Positions 17,804 to 25,466 of a stretch of 64,000 bases of DNA are shown in pieces. Under the pieces are notes generated by a model that saw only the letters and a program-made list of their open reading frames with translations, ran no database searches and was not told where the DNA came from. Source of the stretch: Histidinibacterium lentulum (GTDB lineage Bacteria > Pseudomonadota > Alphaproteobacteria > Rhodobacterales > Rhodobacteraceae); NCBI RefSeq assembly GCF_003789055.1, contig NZ_ML119081.1:1-64000 (forward strand), written 5' to 3'. Within the stretch, counting starts at the first letter, position 1; every line of letters begins with the position of its first letter. Position numbers and translations under genes: made by a program.

Positions 17804-18580
17804 ATGAGCTACGATCTCAACGACGCCCAGCCCCAGATGGCTCCCATCGGCGAGCTGATCCCCGACGGCACCTTCGCCAAGGTCCGCCTGACCGTACGCC
17901 CCGGCGGCGTCGACGGCGCCACGCCGATGGACGCCAAGCTCCTGAAGGCTTCGCAGTCGAGCGATGCGAAGATGCTGGATTGCGAGTTCACCATCATCGA
18001 GGGCCCACATGCCCGGCGGAAGTTCTGGCAGAGCTTCACCGTGGCGGGCGGCAAGGTCGATGAGAAGGGCCAGTCGATTGGCTGGAAGATCTCGAAGTCC
18101 ACCTTTCGGGCGATGGTCGACAGCGCTCTCGGGCTCGATCCCAGGGACGAGAGCCCCGACGCCAAGGCCAAGCGGGTGCTGCCCGGGCTCAAGCATCTCG
18201 ACGGCATCGTCTTCGCCGCGCGGATCATGGTGGAGCCCGCCTCCAACCCGCAATACCGCGACCAGAACCGGATCGCGAATGTCGTTCTGCCCGACGAGCC
18301 GCAACACGGCCCGATCATGCGTGGCGAAACCGTGCCCCCGGAGCCCGTCAACGCCCCGCCGCGCAAGGCCGCGAGCGCGCAGGCAGCAGCCTGGCAGGCG
18401 CCCACGCCGGCATGGGGGGCGCAACCGCAAGCCCCGGCGGCGGCTCCGGCATGGGGTGCGCAGGCGCCGGCTCCGCAGCAGCCCCCACAGCAACCGCCCG
18501 CCCAGCAACCGCCGGCGTCCCCGCCGTCCGCGCCGGGCGGAGCGCCGGCAACCGGCATGCCCGCCTGGCTCAATGGCTGA
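17804..18580 (+). CDS. SSB-like phage protein with Pro/Ala-rich tail
   Basis: A 258-residue protein. The N-terminal about 160 residues form a beta-rich domain (CEFTIIEGPHARRKFWQSFT) like phage single-strand DNA-binding or DUF669-type proteins. The last about 90 residues are low-complexity Ala/Pro/Gln (repeated PAWGAQ) ending in the hydrophobic tip MPAWLNG, comparable to the disordered tails of SSBs that recruit partners. It sits between the Sak4-like ATPase and DUF6511, in the recombination block. Confidence 0.7.
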   Translation: MSYDLNDAQPQMAPIGELIPDGTFAKVRLTVRPGGVDGATPMDAKLLKASQSSDAKMLDCEFTIIEGPHARRKFWQSFTVAGGKVDEKGQSIGWKISKSTFRAMVDSALGLDPRDESPDAKAKRVLPGLKHLDGIVFAARIMVEPASNPQYRDQNRIANVVLPDEPQHGPIMRGETVPPEPVNAPPRKAASAQAAAWQAPTPAWGAQPQAPAAAPAWGAQAPAPQQPPQQPPAQQPPASPPSAPGGAPATGMPAWLNG

Positions 18581-18890
18581 GGCGCAGTCGGCAGCGCGGC
18601 GGCGGAGGTCAAACCGGCCTTCGCCGCTGCCCGAGGCCCGGCGCGATCCTGCCGGGCCGATGACCCCGGATGAATGGCAGGCGCATGTGACGCGCGAGGC
18701 CGCGCTGGAGATCGGACGATGGCTCGAGGCCCGAGGAAGACTGCACGCCCCCATCGCAAGCCTCGGCCTCGGCGACCTCGAAGCCATGGCCAGCAACGCG
18801 ATCTCGCGCTGGATCGTGCTCCAGTCCGAAAAGCTCCAGAGGGCGGGCTGGCCGCCGGAGGACCCGATCGCGACCTTCTTGCTCGGGTAG
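18573..18890 (+). CDS. Hypothetical protein overlapping the SSB-like gene
   Basis: A 105-residue protein starting at an ATG that overlaps the SSB-like stop by eight bases. The C-terminal half is helical (PIASLGLGDLEAMASNAISR). Its 3' part overlaps in another frame with the DUF6511 gene. No known family; an early-operon gene by position. Confidence 0.6.
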   Translation: MAEAQSAARRRRSNRPSPLPEARRDPAGPMTPDEWQAHVTREAALEIGRWLEARGRLHAPIASLGLGDLEAMASNAISRWIVLQSEKLQRAGWPPEDPIATFLLG

Positions 18891-19258
18891 CGCTCTGCGC
18901 CGTCTGCGCCCGCGAGGCGCGCGGCTTCGGCTATTGCCACGGCCTCCGCTGGGATCGCCACCCCTACCACCGCTTCTGCTCGCGCCGCTGTCAGGACGTG
19001 GGCAGCGCCATCGCCCAAAGGAACAACGGCATGATCGACAAGACCGCGCGCGAGGCGCAGGCAATCCGCGATGCGCGGACGCTCTTCGCCGAAGCGCTCA
19101 CCGACCTCGGACTCATGGAGTCCTTCTTTCACCGCAGCGCCGAGGACATCGACCGCCTGATCGAGGCGGCGGTTACCGGCTACATCGACAGCATGCAGGA
19201 CCAGGCCGCGCGCAAGGAGCGCACCGGCACGGCCCTCGACGACCCTCTGCCATTCTAG
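18719..19258 (+). CDS. DUF6511-like zinc-ribbon protein
   Basis: The recognisable domain covers the last about 123 residues: LCAVCAREARGFGYC, then HRFCSRRCQD, a C-x2-C...C-x3-C pattern that should bind zinc, followed by a helical region. This matches DUF6511 proteins of rhodobacterial phages. The start is uncertain: ATG 18719 has GGAG eight bases upstream, another ATG lies at 18674, and the domain itself only begins near 18890. Function is unknown, probably nucleic-acid binding. Confidence 0.65.
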   Translation: MARGPRKTARPHRKPRPRRPRSHGQQRDLALDRAPVRKAPEGGLAAGGPDRDLLARVALCAVCAREARGFGYCHGLRWDRHPYHRFCSRRCQDVGSAIAQRNNGMIDKTAREAQAIRDARTLFAEALTDLGLMESFFHRSAEDIDRLIEAAVTGYIDSMQDQAARKERTGTALDDPLPF

Positions 19259-19270
19259 TCGGAGGGCGAA

Positions 19271-19693
19271 ATGACCAATGGTGAAATCTGGAGAACCGTC
19301 CCGAGCGTCCCCGATGTGCTGGTGAGCAGCGAGGGGCGCGTGATGCTTGCGCCCTATCGCGGACCGATGCCAAAGGGAGGCGAACGATCCTACGGGGGCA
19401 CGCCGACCTTCGGCGTGTGGAACAAGCAGGATGCGCGCTTCATCATCGTGGTGCGCGGAACGACCTACAAGGTCGCGAGGCTCGTCGCGGAGGCGTTCCA
19501 CGGACCCGCGCCATTCGACCGCGCCGTCGTCATTCATCTCGACGAGAACGCCGCGAACAATCGCGCCGACAACCTCGCGTGGGGGACGCAGCGAGAGAAC
19601 CTGAACGCGCCCGGTTTCCTCGAATACTGCCGCGGGAGGACCGGAGATCGTCATCCCGTCGCGGTCGGCAAGCGTCGGAGGGCACGGTCATGA
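19271..19693 (+). CDS. HNH endonuclease (NUMOD4/HNH-3 type)
   Basis: A 140-residue protein. The N-terminus (WRTVPSVPDVLVSSEGRV) resembles the NUMOD4 DNA-binding motif, followed by an HNH nuclease with YKVARLVAEAFHG and VIHLDENAANNRADNLAW carrying the His and Asn residues. Such genes are free-standing homing endonucleases or phage HNH nucleases. The C-terminus overlaps the next gene by four bases. It lies in the replication block, a usual site for these elements. Confidence 0.8.
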   Translation: MTNGEIWRTVPSVPDVLVSSEGRVMLAPYRGPMPKGGERSYGGTPTFGVWNKQDARFIIVVRGTTYKVARLVAEAFHGPAPFDRAVVIHLDENAANNRADNLAWGTQRENLNAPGFLEYCRGRTGDRHPVAVGKRRRARS

Positions 19694-19905
19694 TCGACCT
19701 GAACGACGACACCGCGTCCTGCAGCTGGAAGCACCTGCTCGAGGCGGCCACCGAGAACGCCGTCACCGACTTCGAGATCGAGTTCTGCGAGAGCCTCCGC
19801 GAGAAGCTCGCGCGGCTCGGCGAGAGCGCCCGGCTGACAGACGCGCAGTTTCACAAGCTGACCTGCATCGCGCAGGCCGGCGGGTTCTGGGAGCGCGAGC
19901 GATGA
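19690..19905 (+). CDS. Small hypothetical protein
   Basis: A 71-residue, acidic, helical protein (FEIEFCESLREKLARLGESA) coupled by four-base overlaps to the HNH gene before it and the nuclease after it. The size and pattern suggest a small accessory factor of the recombination block. No known family. Confidence 0.65.
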   Translation: MIDLNDDTASCSWKHLLEAATENAVTDFEIEFCESLREKLARLGESARLTDAQFHKLTCIAQAGGFWERER

Positions 19906-20699
19906 TCGACCTGAACCATGGCTCGGGTTTCCTCTACGGCGCCGGCGCGCCACGCCCGCCCATCGCGGAAGCCGTGTCCGCCGCCATCGATACGGCGTTG
20001 TCCGCGCGCCACCGCGCGGAGCGCCCGCGGACCTATGTCAGTTCCTCGGGTCTCGGCCGCGACTGCCTGCGCCAGATCCAGTACGACTTCCTCGCGGTGC
20101 CGAAGGACGAAGGCCAGGAGTTCGCGCCGCGCACGCTGCGCATCTTCGAGGCGGGCCATAGGGCCGAGGACATCGTCGCCGGCTGGTTCCGCATCGCCGG
20201 CTTCGACCTGCGCACCGCGCGCCCCGACGGCCGCCAGTTCGGGTTCGAAGCCCTCGGCGGTCGCTTCAAGGGCCACATAGACGGCTGCTTCGTCTCGGGC
20301 CCCGTCGCGATGGACTATCCCGCGCTCTGGGAAAACAAGGCGCTCGGGGCGCCAAGTTGGAAGGACGTGGTCAAGCGCGGCGTCAGCCTCGCCCGGCCGG
20401 TCTATGCCGCCCAGATCGCGCTCTATCAGGCCTATATGGACCTGCCGGCCCCGGCGCTCTTCACCGCGCTGAACCGCGACACGATGGAATTGCACGCCGA
20501 GCTCGTGCCCTTCGATGTGCATCTCGCGCAGGAAATGTCGGATCGCGCCGTCGCGGTGGTGCGGGCCTCCGAGGTGGGGGAATGGTTGCCGCGCGCCGCG
20601 GCCGAGCCCACGGCGGTCCTCTGCCGGGGTGGCATGGCGGCCGGCAAGTGGCATGCCCCCTGCGCCTGGGCAAAACGATGCTGGAGTGAGCGACCATGA
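19902..20699 (+). CDS. PD-(D/E)XK exonuclease (Cas4/phage recombination type)
   Basis: A 265-residue nuclease-fold protein. The conserved features are RTYVSSSGLGRDCLRQIQYD near residue 45-65, GHIDGCF (the catalytic Asp, about 125) and the E-x-K core ALWENKAL (about 143-150), followed by YAAQIALYQAYM (about 170-181) typical of motif IV. With the Sak4-like ATPase and the SSB-like protein it forms a likely phage recombination set that resects double-strand ends. It overlaps both neighbours by four bases. Confidence 0.8.
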   Translation: MIDLNHGSGFLYGAGAPRPPIAEAVSAAIDTALSARHRAERPRTYVSSSGLGRDCLRQIQYDFLAVPKDEGQEFAPRTLRIFEAGHRAEDIVAGWFRIAGFDLRTARPDGRQFGFEALGGRFKGHIDGCFVSGPVAMDYPALWENKALGAPSWKDVVKRGVSLARPVYAAQIALYQAYMDLPAPALFTALNRDTMELHAELVPFDVHLAQEMSDRAVAVVRASEVGEWLPRAAAEPTAVLCRGGMAAGKWHAPCAWAKRCWSERP

Positions 20700-21445
20700 T
20701 GCCCGACGCCTATGAACTCAAGCGGATCGTGCGCGCGCATCGCGAGCGGTTCTGGTGCTCCGACCTGCTCGGAGCGGCGGAGTTCGCGCCGATCTATTTC
20801 TTCGACGATCAGGCCGCCTTCGATGGCGAAATCGTCGACCGCGCGATGACCCGGGTCTTTACCGGTCCGCTTCGGCTGCCGCATCCGTCCGTGATCTTCG
20901 AGGTCCGCGAGCAGCGCGCGTCTCCCTCGGGCCTGATCGTCTGCGCCCGCGCCGACGGCGACATCGTCGAGGCCACGTTCCTCATGCGCAAGCGGGCGCC
21001 GCGCGGCTGGACGGATTGCCTGGTGCGGGTCTGGATGCATCCGGACGGCAAGGCGGAGATCGAGGGCAACCCGGCCGAGCGGAGCGACGAGACGGTCCGC
21101 GGTCACGGCGAAGTCGCCGCCGGCATCGTCTGGCGCGCGCTGACCATCCTCGGCGCCTCACCTGAAATCCGCGACCGCAAGGTATCGCTCGCGAAACGGT
21201 CCCGCCTCGCCCGCGAGGGCGTGCGCGAGTGGGTCTGGCGCCAGGTCGCCGTCGATCCGGCGCGTCTGCGCGCGGCGACGCCGCCGCAGGGCGGCAGTCA
21301 CGCCAGCCCGCGCTGGCACATCCGCCGCGGGCACTGGCGGCAGCTCGCCGACGGTCGCCGGGTCTTCGTCCGTCCGTGCGAGGTGGGCGATCCGACCCGC
21401 GGCGGGATCGTCAAGGATTACGCAGTGGAGGCGCCCCAGCCATGA
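20696..21445 (+). CDS. Hypothetical protein of the replication block
   Basis: A 249-residue protein with no domain I can name. The C-terminal third is rich in Arg/Trp (SPRWHIRRGHWRQLADGRRV), a pattern seen in phage early proteins of Rhodobacterales and compatible with DNA or RNA binding. It overlaps the nuclease and the helicase genes by four bases, so it belongs to one translationally coupled chain. Confidence 0.65.
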   Translation: MMPDAYELKRIVRAHRERFWCSDLLGAAEFAPIYFFDDQAAFDGEIVDRAMTRVFTGPLRLPHPSVIFEVREQRASPSGLIVCARADGDIVEATFLMRKRAPRGWTDCLVRVWMHPDGKAEIEGNPAERSDETVRGHGEVAAGIVWRALTILGASPEIRDRKVSLAKRSRLAREGVREWVWRQVAVDPARLRAATPPQGGSHASPRWHIRRGHWRQLADGRRVFVRPCEVGDPTRGGIVKDYAVEAPQP

Positions 21446-22761
21446 CCGAGTTCACCCCATCCGCCACGCAGGCTGCCGCGATCCGCGAGATCAAGGAGTG
21501 GTTCGAGACCCGCACCGAGCAGCAGCAGGTGTTCCGCCTGTTCGGTTATGCAGGCTCCGGCAAGACCACCGTGCTGAAATTTGCGCTCGACGAGCTCGGC
21601 CTCTCGCCCCACCGCAGCGCGAAGGACGGCCGCTGCGTGCCCGGCGTCGTCACCGCCACCTTCACCGGCAAGGCCGCGCTGGTGCTGACCCGCAAGGGCA
21701 CGCCTGCGCGCACCATCCACAGCCTGATCTACTCGGTGATCGAGTCGACCGAGGAGGAGATCGAGGACGCCGCCCGCAAGATCGCGATGGCCGAACGCGA
21801 CGCGCTTCGCCTCACCGGGTTCGCTCGCACCACGGCCGATGCCGCGATCGAGGCGATGCGCCAGGGGCTCTCGGCCATGAAGCATCCGCGCTTCGCCTTG
21901 AACCTGCAAAGCGACGCCGCCGACGCCCGGCTGATCGTGCTCGACGAGGTGTCGATGGTCGGCGAGGAGATGGCGCGCGACCTGATGAGCTTCGGCAAAC
22001 CGATCCTCGTCCTCGGAGATCCGGGCCAGCTGCCGCCGATCCGGGGCGAAGGCGCATTTACCCGCGACGAGCCCGACGTGATGCTGACCGAGATCCATCG
22101 CCAGGCGGCCGAGAGCGCGATCATCCGCCTCGCCACCATGGCGCGCGAGGGGCGGCCCATCGGCTTCGGCGTCTACGACGATCACGTCGCCAAGCTCCGC
22201 AAGGGCGACATCACGCCGGAACAGGCGCTGCGCGGCGGCCAGCTGATCTGCGGGCTGAACGCCACGCGGCTGCAGATCAACAACGCCATGCGCGCGGCGG
22301 CCGGACTCGGGGGGACCTGGCTACCCACCGGACCGGCCGAGAAGATCATCTGCCTGAAGAACCAGAACGATCTGGGGCTGATCAACGGGATGTTCGTGAC
22401 GCTCGAGGACATCGTCGACGAGGGCAGCCTCTACTTCTCGGCCGTCGTCCATGACGAGGACGGGCGCCACATCGGCGAGCCGTATGAGGACGGGCGTCCG
22501 GGCCGGCTGCGCATCTACAAGGGGCATTTCGAGGACCATGTCGCCTACGACGACAAGCGCCACGACCGCGACTACAAGGAGAAGCGCCTGCTGACCGAGG
22601 CAACCTTCGGCTGGGCGATCACCGCCCACAAGGCGCAGGGCTCGCAGTGGGAGAACGTCATCGTCTGGGACGACGGGCTGGGCCGAAACGAAATCGACCG
22701 GCGCCGCTGGCTCTACACCGCGATCACCCGGGCCGAGCGCGGGCTCGTCCTCCTGGCCTGA
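21442..22761 (+). CDS. RecD/Dda-like superfamily 1 helicase
   Basis: A 439-residue helicase. Walker A is GYAGSGKTTVLK (about 33-44), Walker B LIVLDEVSMVGEEM (about 165-178), motif III LVLGDPGQLPP (about 190-200), motif IV-like TEIHRQA, motif V TAHKAQGSQW (about 394-403) and motif VI YTAITRAERGLV (about 424-435). This set is typical of UvrD_C_2/RecD2-type 5'-3' helicases of phages. The ATG at 21442 overlaps the preceding gene's stop; the frame open from 21229 has no matching start support. Confidence 0.9.
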   Translation: MTEFTPSATQAAAIREIKEWFETRTEQQQVFRLFGYAGSGKTTVLKFALDELGLSPHRSAKDGRCVPGVVTATFTGKAALVLTRKGTPARTIHSLIYSVIESTEEEIEDAARKIAMAERDALRLTGFARTTADAAIEAMRQGLSAMKHPRFALNLQSDAADARLIVLDEVSMVGEEMARDLMSFGKPILVLGDPGQLPPIRGEGAFTRDEPDVMLTEIHRQAAESAIIRLATMAREGRPIGFGVYDDHVAKLRKGDITPEQALRGGQLICGLNATRLQINNAMRAAAGLGGTWLPTGPAEKIICLKNQNDLGLINGMFVTLEDIVDEGSLYFSAVVHDEDGRHIGEPYEDGRPGRLRIYKGHFEDHVAYDDKRHDRDYKEKRLLTEATFGWAITAHKAQGSQWENVIVWDDGLGRNEIDRRRWLYTAITRAERGLVLLA

Positions 22762-22769
22762 GGGGTGCG

Positions 22770-25367
22770 ATGATCGACCTCAACGACATCGCGGTCCCGA
22801 AGACCCGGCATGATCTCGCGGCGGTAAAGGAGCGGCTCGCCTGCACCGCGGCCGACTGGCTGCCGGGGCTCTTCCCCGAGGCCCGGCTCGCGCGGGACCG
22901 TCGCAGCCTGCGTTGCGCCGATCTGTCGGGGCGCCCGCCGCGCAAGGAGGGGTCCTGCACCATCCATCTCGACGGGCCCTATGCCGGCTGGGGCTTCGAT
23001 TACGCAACAGGCGAGCGGGCCGGCCCCATCGACCTGATCGCGCAGGCGACCGGCCTCTGCGACGGCGCGCTCTTCGACGAGGCGGCGCGGTTGGCGGGGA
23101 TAGACCATCCCGCGCCGCAGCCCGGGCCAGCATCGCTACTCCGTTCGCGCCCCGACCATTCGGCCGAAATCGCCCGCCTCGTTGACGGGGCGGTGCCGCT
23201 CGCGGGCACGCCAGGCGAGGCCTACCTGCGCGCCCGCGGGCTGTCGGATCCCGGATCGCCCGACCTGCTGTTCCATCCCGACTTGCCGGACTTCGACAGC
23301 TGCCGCGGCTGGCCTGGCCTGATCGCGATCCTGCGGCTGCCGGACGGGGAGCGCGCACCGGGTATCCATCGCACGTTCCTGCTCGACGACGGCAGCGCCA
23401 AGGCGCCTCCGGGCAAGAAGATGCTCGGCAGCGTGAAGGATGCCTTGGTCCGGCTGTGCCCGATGCCGGAGGACGGGCATATCGGCATCGCCGAGGGGAT
23501 CGAGACGGCGCTCGCTGCCCATGCGCTGTTCGGCACGCCGGTCTGGGCGGCCCTGTCCGCCGACGGTCTGGCGCGGTTCCAGTGGCCCGATGGCACTAGG
23601 TGCGTCACCATCTACGCCGATGCCGGGGACGCAGGTCGCCAGGCGGCCGCGACGCTTTCGGACCGCCTGAACCGGGCCGACATCCCGAACGAGATCGTCG
23701 CCCCGCTCCATGGCGACGACTTCAACGACGATCTGCTGCGCGGGGCGCGCGCCGAGGACTACACGCTCGACAGGGAAACTGCAGCGGAGCCGCAGGCCGC
23801 GGATCGTATCGACCCTGAGACGGTCACACCCGTCGTCACGTCCGTCGACGATCCCGCCGCCCTGATCGCCGCGGCCGAGGCGCTGACCAACCCGCCCGAA
23901 TTCGAAGCCCTGTCCACGCTGCTGGGGCGCATCGCGCTGGCAAAGCTCGACCCGCTGCCCGAACGACAGGTCATCGCAAGGATCAAGTTCGCGACCGGGA
24001 TCGGCATGTCGGTCCTGACCCAGCAGCTGGCCGAACTCCGCCGCCGCGTGAACGCCACCGGCGATCCGCACGCGCCGATCCCGAAGCCCGCCTGGTTCAG
24101 GCGGCTCCGGCTCGATCTGGCCGGCGCGCCCGAGCGCAACGAGGCCAACGTCATCGTCGCCCTGACCTCCGATCCGGCCTTCGCCGGTGTGCTGGCCTTC
24201 GACGAGTTCGGGCAGGAGATCGTGGTGCGCCAGGCGCTGCCGTGGGATTGTGCCGCCGTGTCCCTCCCGCGCCCGTGGGAGGACGCCGACGACATTCGCA
24301 CCGCCGAATGGCTGCAGCTGCGCGGCATCAACGTGGCGCCGGTGGTCGTGAGCCGCGCCGTCGGTGCCGTCGCCCGAGAACTGCGCATCCATCCCGTCCG
24401 CGACTGGCTCGACACCCTGAAATGGGACGGCACGCCCCGGATCGAGACCTGGACGAGCATCTATCTCGGCGCCGAGCCGACGGCGTTCCATCACACCATT
24501 GGCGCGCTCTGGCTGATCTCGGCCATCGCCCGCATATACCGGCCCGGCGTGAAGGCCGATCACATGCTGATCCTCGAGGGGCCGCAGGGTGCGCGAAAGT
24601 CCACCGCCATAAAGGTGCTCGCCGGCGAGGAATGGTTCACCGACGAGCTGCCGGAGCTCGGGTCCAAGGACGCGGCGCTGCACATGCAGGGCGTCTGGAT
24701 CGTGGAGATTGCCGAACTCGACGCCATCGGCCGCGCCGAGGTCTCGCGCATCAAAGCGTTCCTGACCCGCACCACCGACCGCTTCCGCCCGCCCTACGGG
24801 CGCTACACCGTCGAGGTGCCGCGCCAGTGTGTCTTCGCCGGCACCGTAAATCCAGACACCTATCTGCGCGACGAGACGGGCAACCGGCGCTTCTGGCCGC
24901 TCCGATGCGGCGCCATCGACATCGCCTCGCTCGCCCGCGACCGGGACCAGCTCTGGGCCGAAGCCGTTCACCGCTTCCGCGCCGGCGCGATCTGGTGGAT
25001 CGACGACCCGGCGCTGCTGGCCGAAGCCCGCGAGGAACAGGACCGCCGCTACCAGTCCGACGCCTGGGACGACCTGATCGAGCACTGGCTGACCCACGAA
25101 ATTCGGACCATCTCGGATGGCTTCCCCGACTACGGCAACTCCCGTACCGAGAGCGTTCCGCGCGCGGAGCCGCTGCGGGACGTGTCGGTCGGCGAGATCC
25201 TAGAAGAGGCCATCGGGCTCGAACCGGCCCGCTGGACCCGCGGAGACCAGATGCGCGTCTCGGCCTACCTCAAGGCGAACGGCTGGGAGCGATACCGGCG
25301 GCGCGACGAAGGCGGGCGCGAGGCGCCGCGGGAGTGGCGGTACCGGAGGGGGCACAATAGTCATTGA
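22770..25367 (+). CDS. Toprim primase fused to VapE-type helicase
   Basis: An 865-residue replication protein. The N-terminus contains a primase-like part (CTIHLDGPYAGWGFDY) and a Toprim domain with IAEGIETALAA (about 240) and the acidic motif IYADAGDAGRQAA (about 280). The C-terminal half is a VapE-family helicase with Walker A LEGPQGARKSTAIKVL (about 600-615), Walker B VWIVEIAEL (about 640) and the family motif GTVNPDTYLRDETGNRRFWP (about 690). It would prime and unwind phage DNA. It follows the SF1 helicase by eight bases and is the last gene of the early plus-strand block. Confidence 0.9.
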   Translation: MIDLNDIAVPKTRHDLAAVKERLACTAADWLPGLFPEARLARDRRSLRCADLSGRPPRKEGSCTIHLDGPYAGWGFDYATGERAGPIDLIAQATGLCDGALFDEAARLAGIDHPAPQPGPASLLRSRPDHSAEIARLVDGAVPLAGTPGEAYLRARGLSDPGSPDLLFHPDLPDFDSCRGWPGLIAILRLPDGERAPGIHRTFLLDDGSAKAPPGKKMLGSVKDALVRLCPMPEDGHIGIAEGIETALAAHALFGTPVWAALSADGLARFQWPDGTRCVTIYADAGDAGRQAAATLSDRLNRADIPNEIVAPLHGDDFNDDLLRGARAEDYTLDRETAAEPQAADRIDPETVTPVVTSVDDPAALIAAAEALTNPPEFEALSTLLGRIALAKLDPLPERQVIARIKFATGIGMSVLTQQLAELRRRVNATGDPHAPIPKPAWFRRLRLDLAGAPERNEANVIVALTSDPAFAGVLAFDEFGQEIVVRQALPWDCAAVSLPRPWEDADDIRTAEWLQLRGINVAPVVVSRAVGAVARELRIHPVRDWLDTLKWDGTPRIETWTSIYLGAEPTAFHHTIGALWLISAIARIYRPGVKADHMLILEGPQGARKSTAIKVLAGEEWFTDELPELGSKDAALHMQGVWIVEIAELDAIGRAEVSRIKAFLTRTTDRFRPPYGRYTVEVPRQCVFAGTVNPDTYLRDETGNRRFWPLRCGAIDIASLARDRDQLWAEAVHRFRAGAIWWIDDPALLAEAREEQDRRYQSDAWDDLIEHWLTHEIRTISDGFPDYGNSRTESVPRAEPLRDVSVGEILEEAIGLEPARWTRGDQMRVSAYLKANGWERYRRRDEGGREAPREWRYRRGHNSH

Positions 25368-25466
25368 ACCGGAGCTAAAGGCTTCCTGCGGGCATTCGGA
25401 GCTTGCCGATGCTTTCGGATATTCCCAAAATCCGCTATTCAAGCGCAGTTGCAATATACCCGGGTC

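Noticed and set aside
17477-19654. Long minus-strand open frame (725 codons) opposite the Sak4/SSB genes
   Set aside because: It mirrors high-GC genes with clear motifs on the plus strand, shows low-complexity Arg/Ala composition and no domain.
23136-25097. Long minus-strand open frame opposite the primase-helicase
   Set aside because: Shadow of the Toprim/VapE gene, which has all its motifs on the plus strand.
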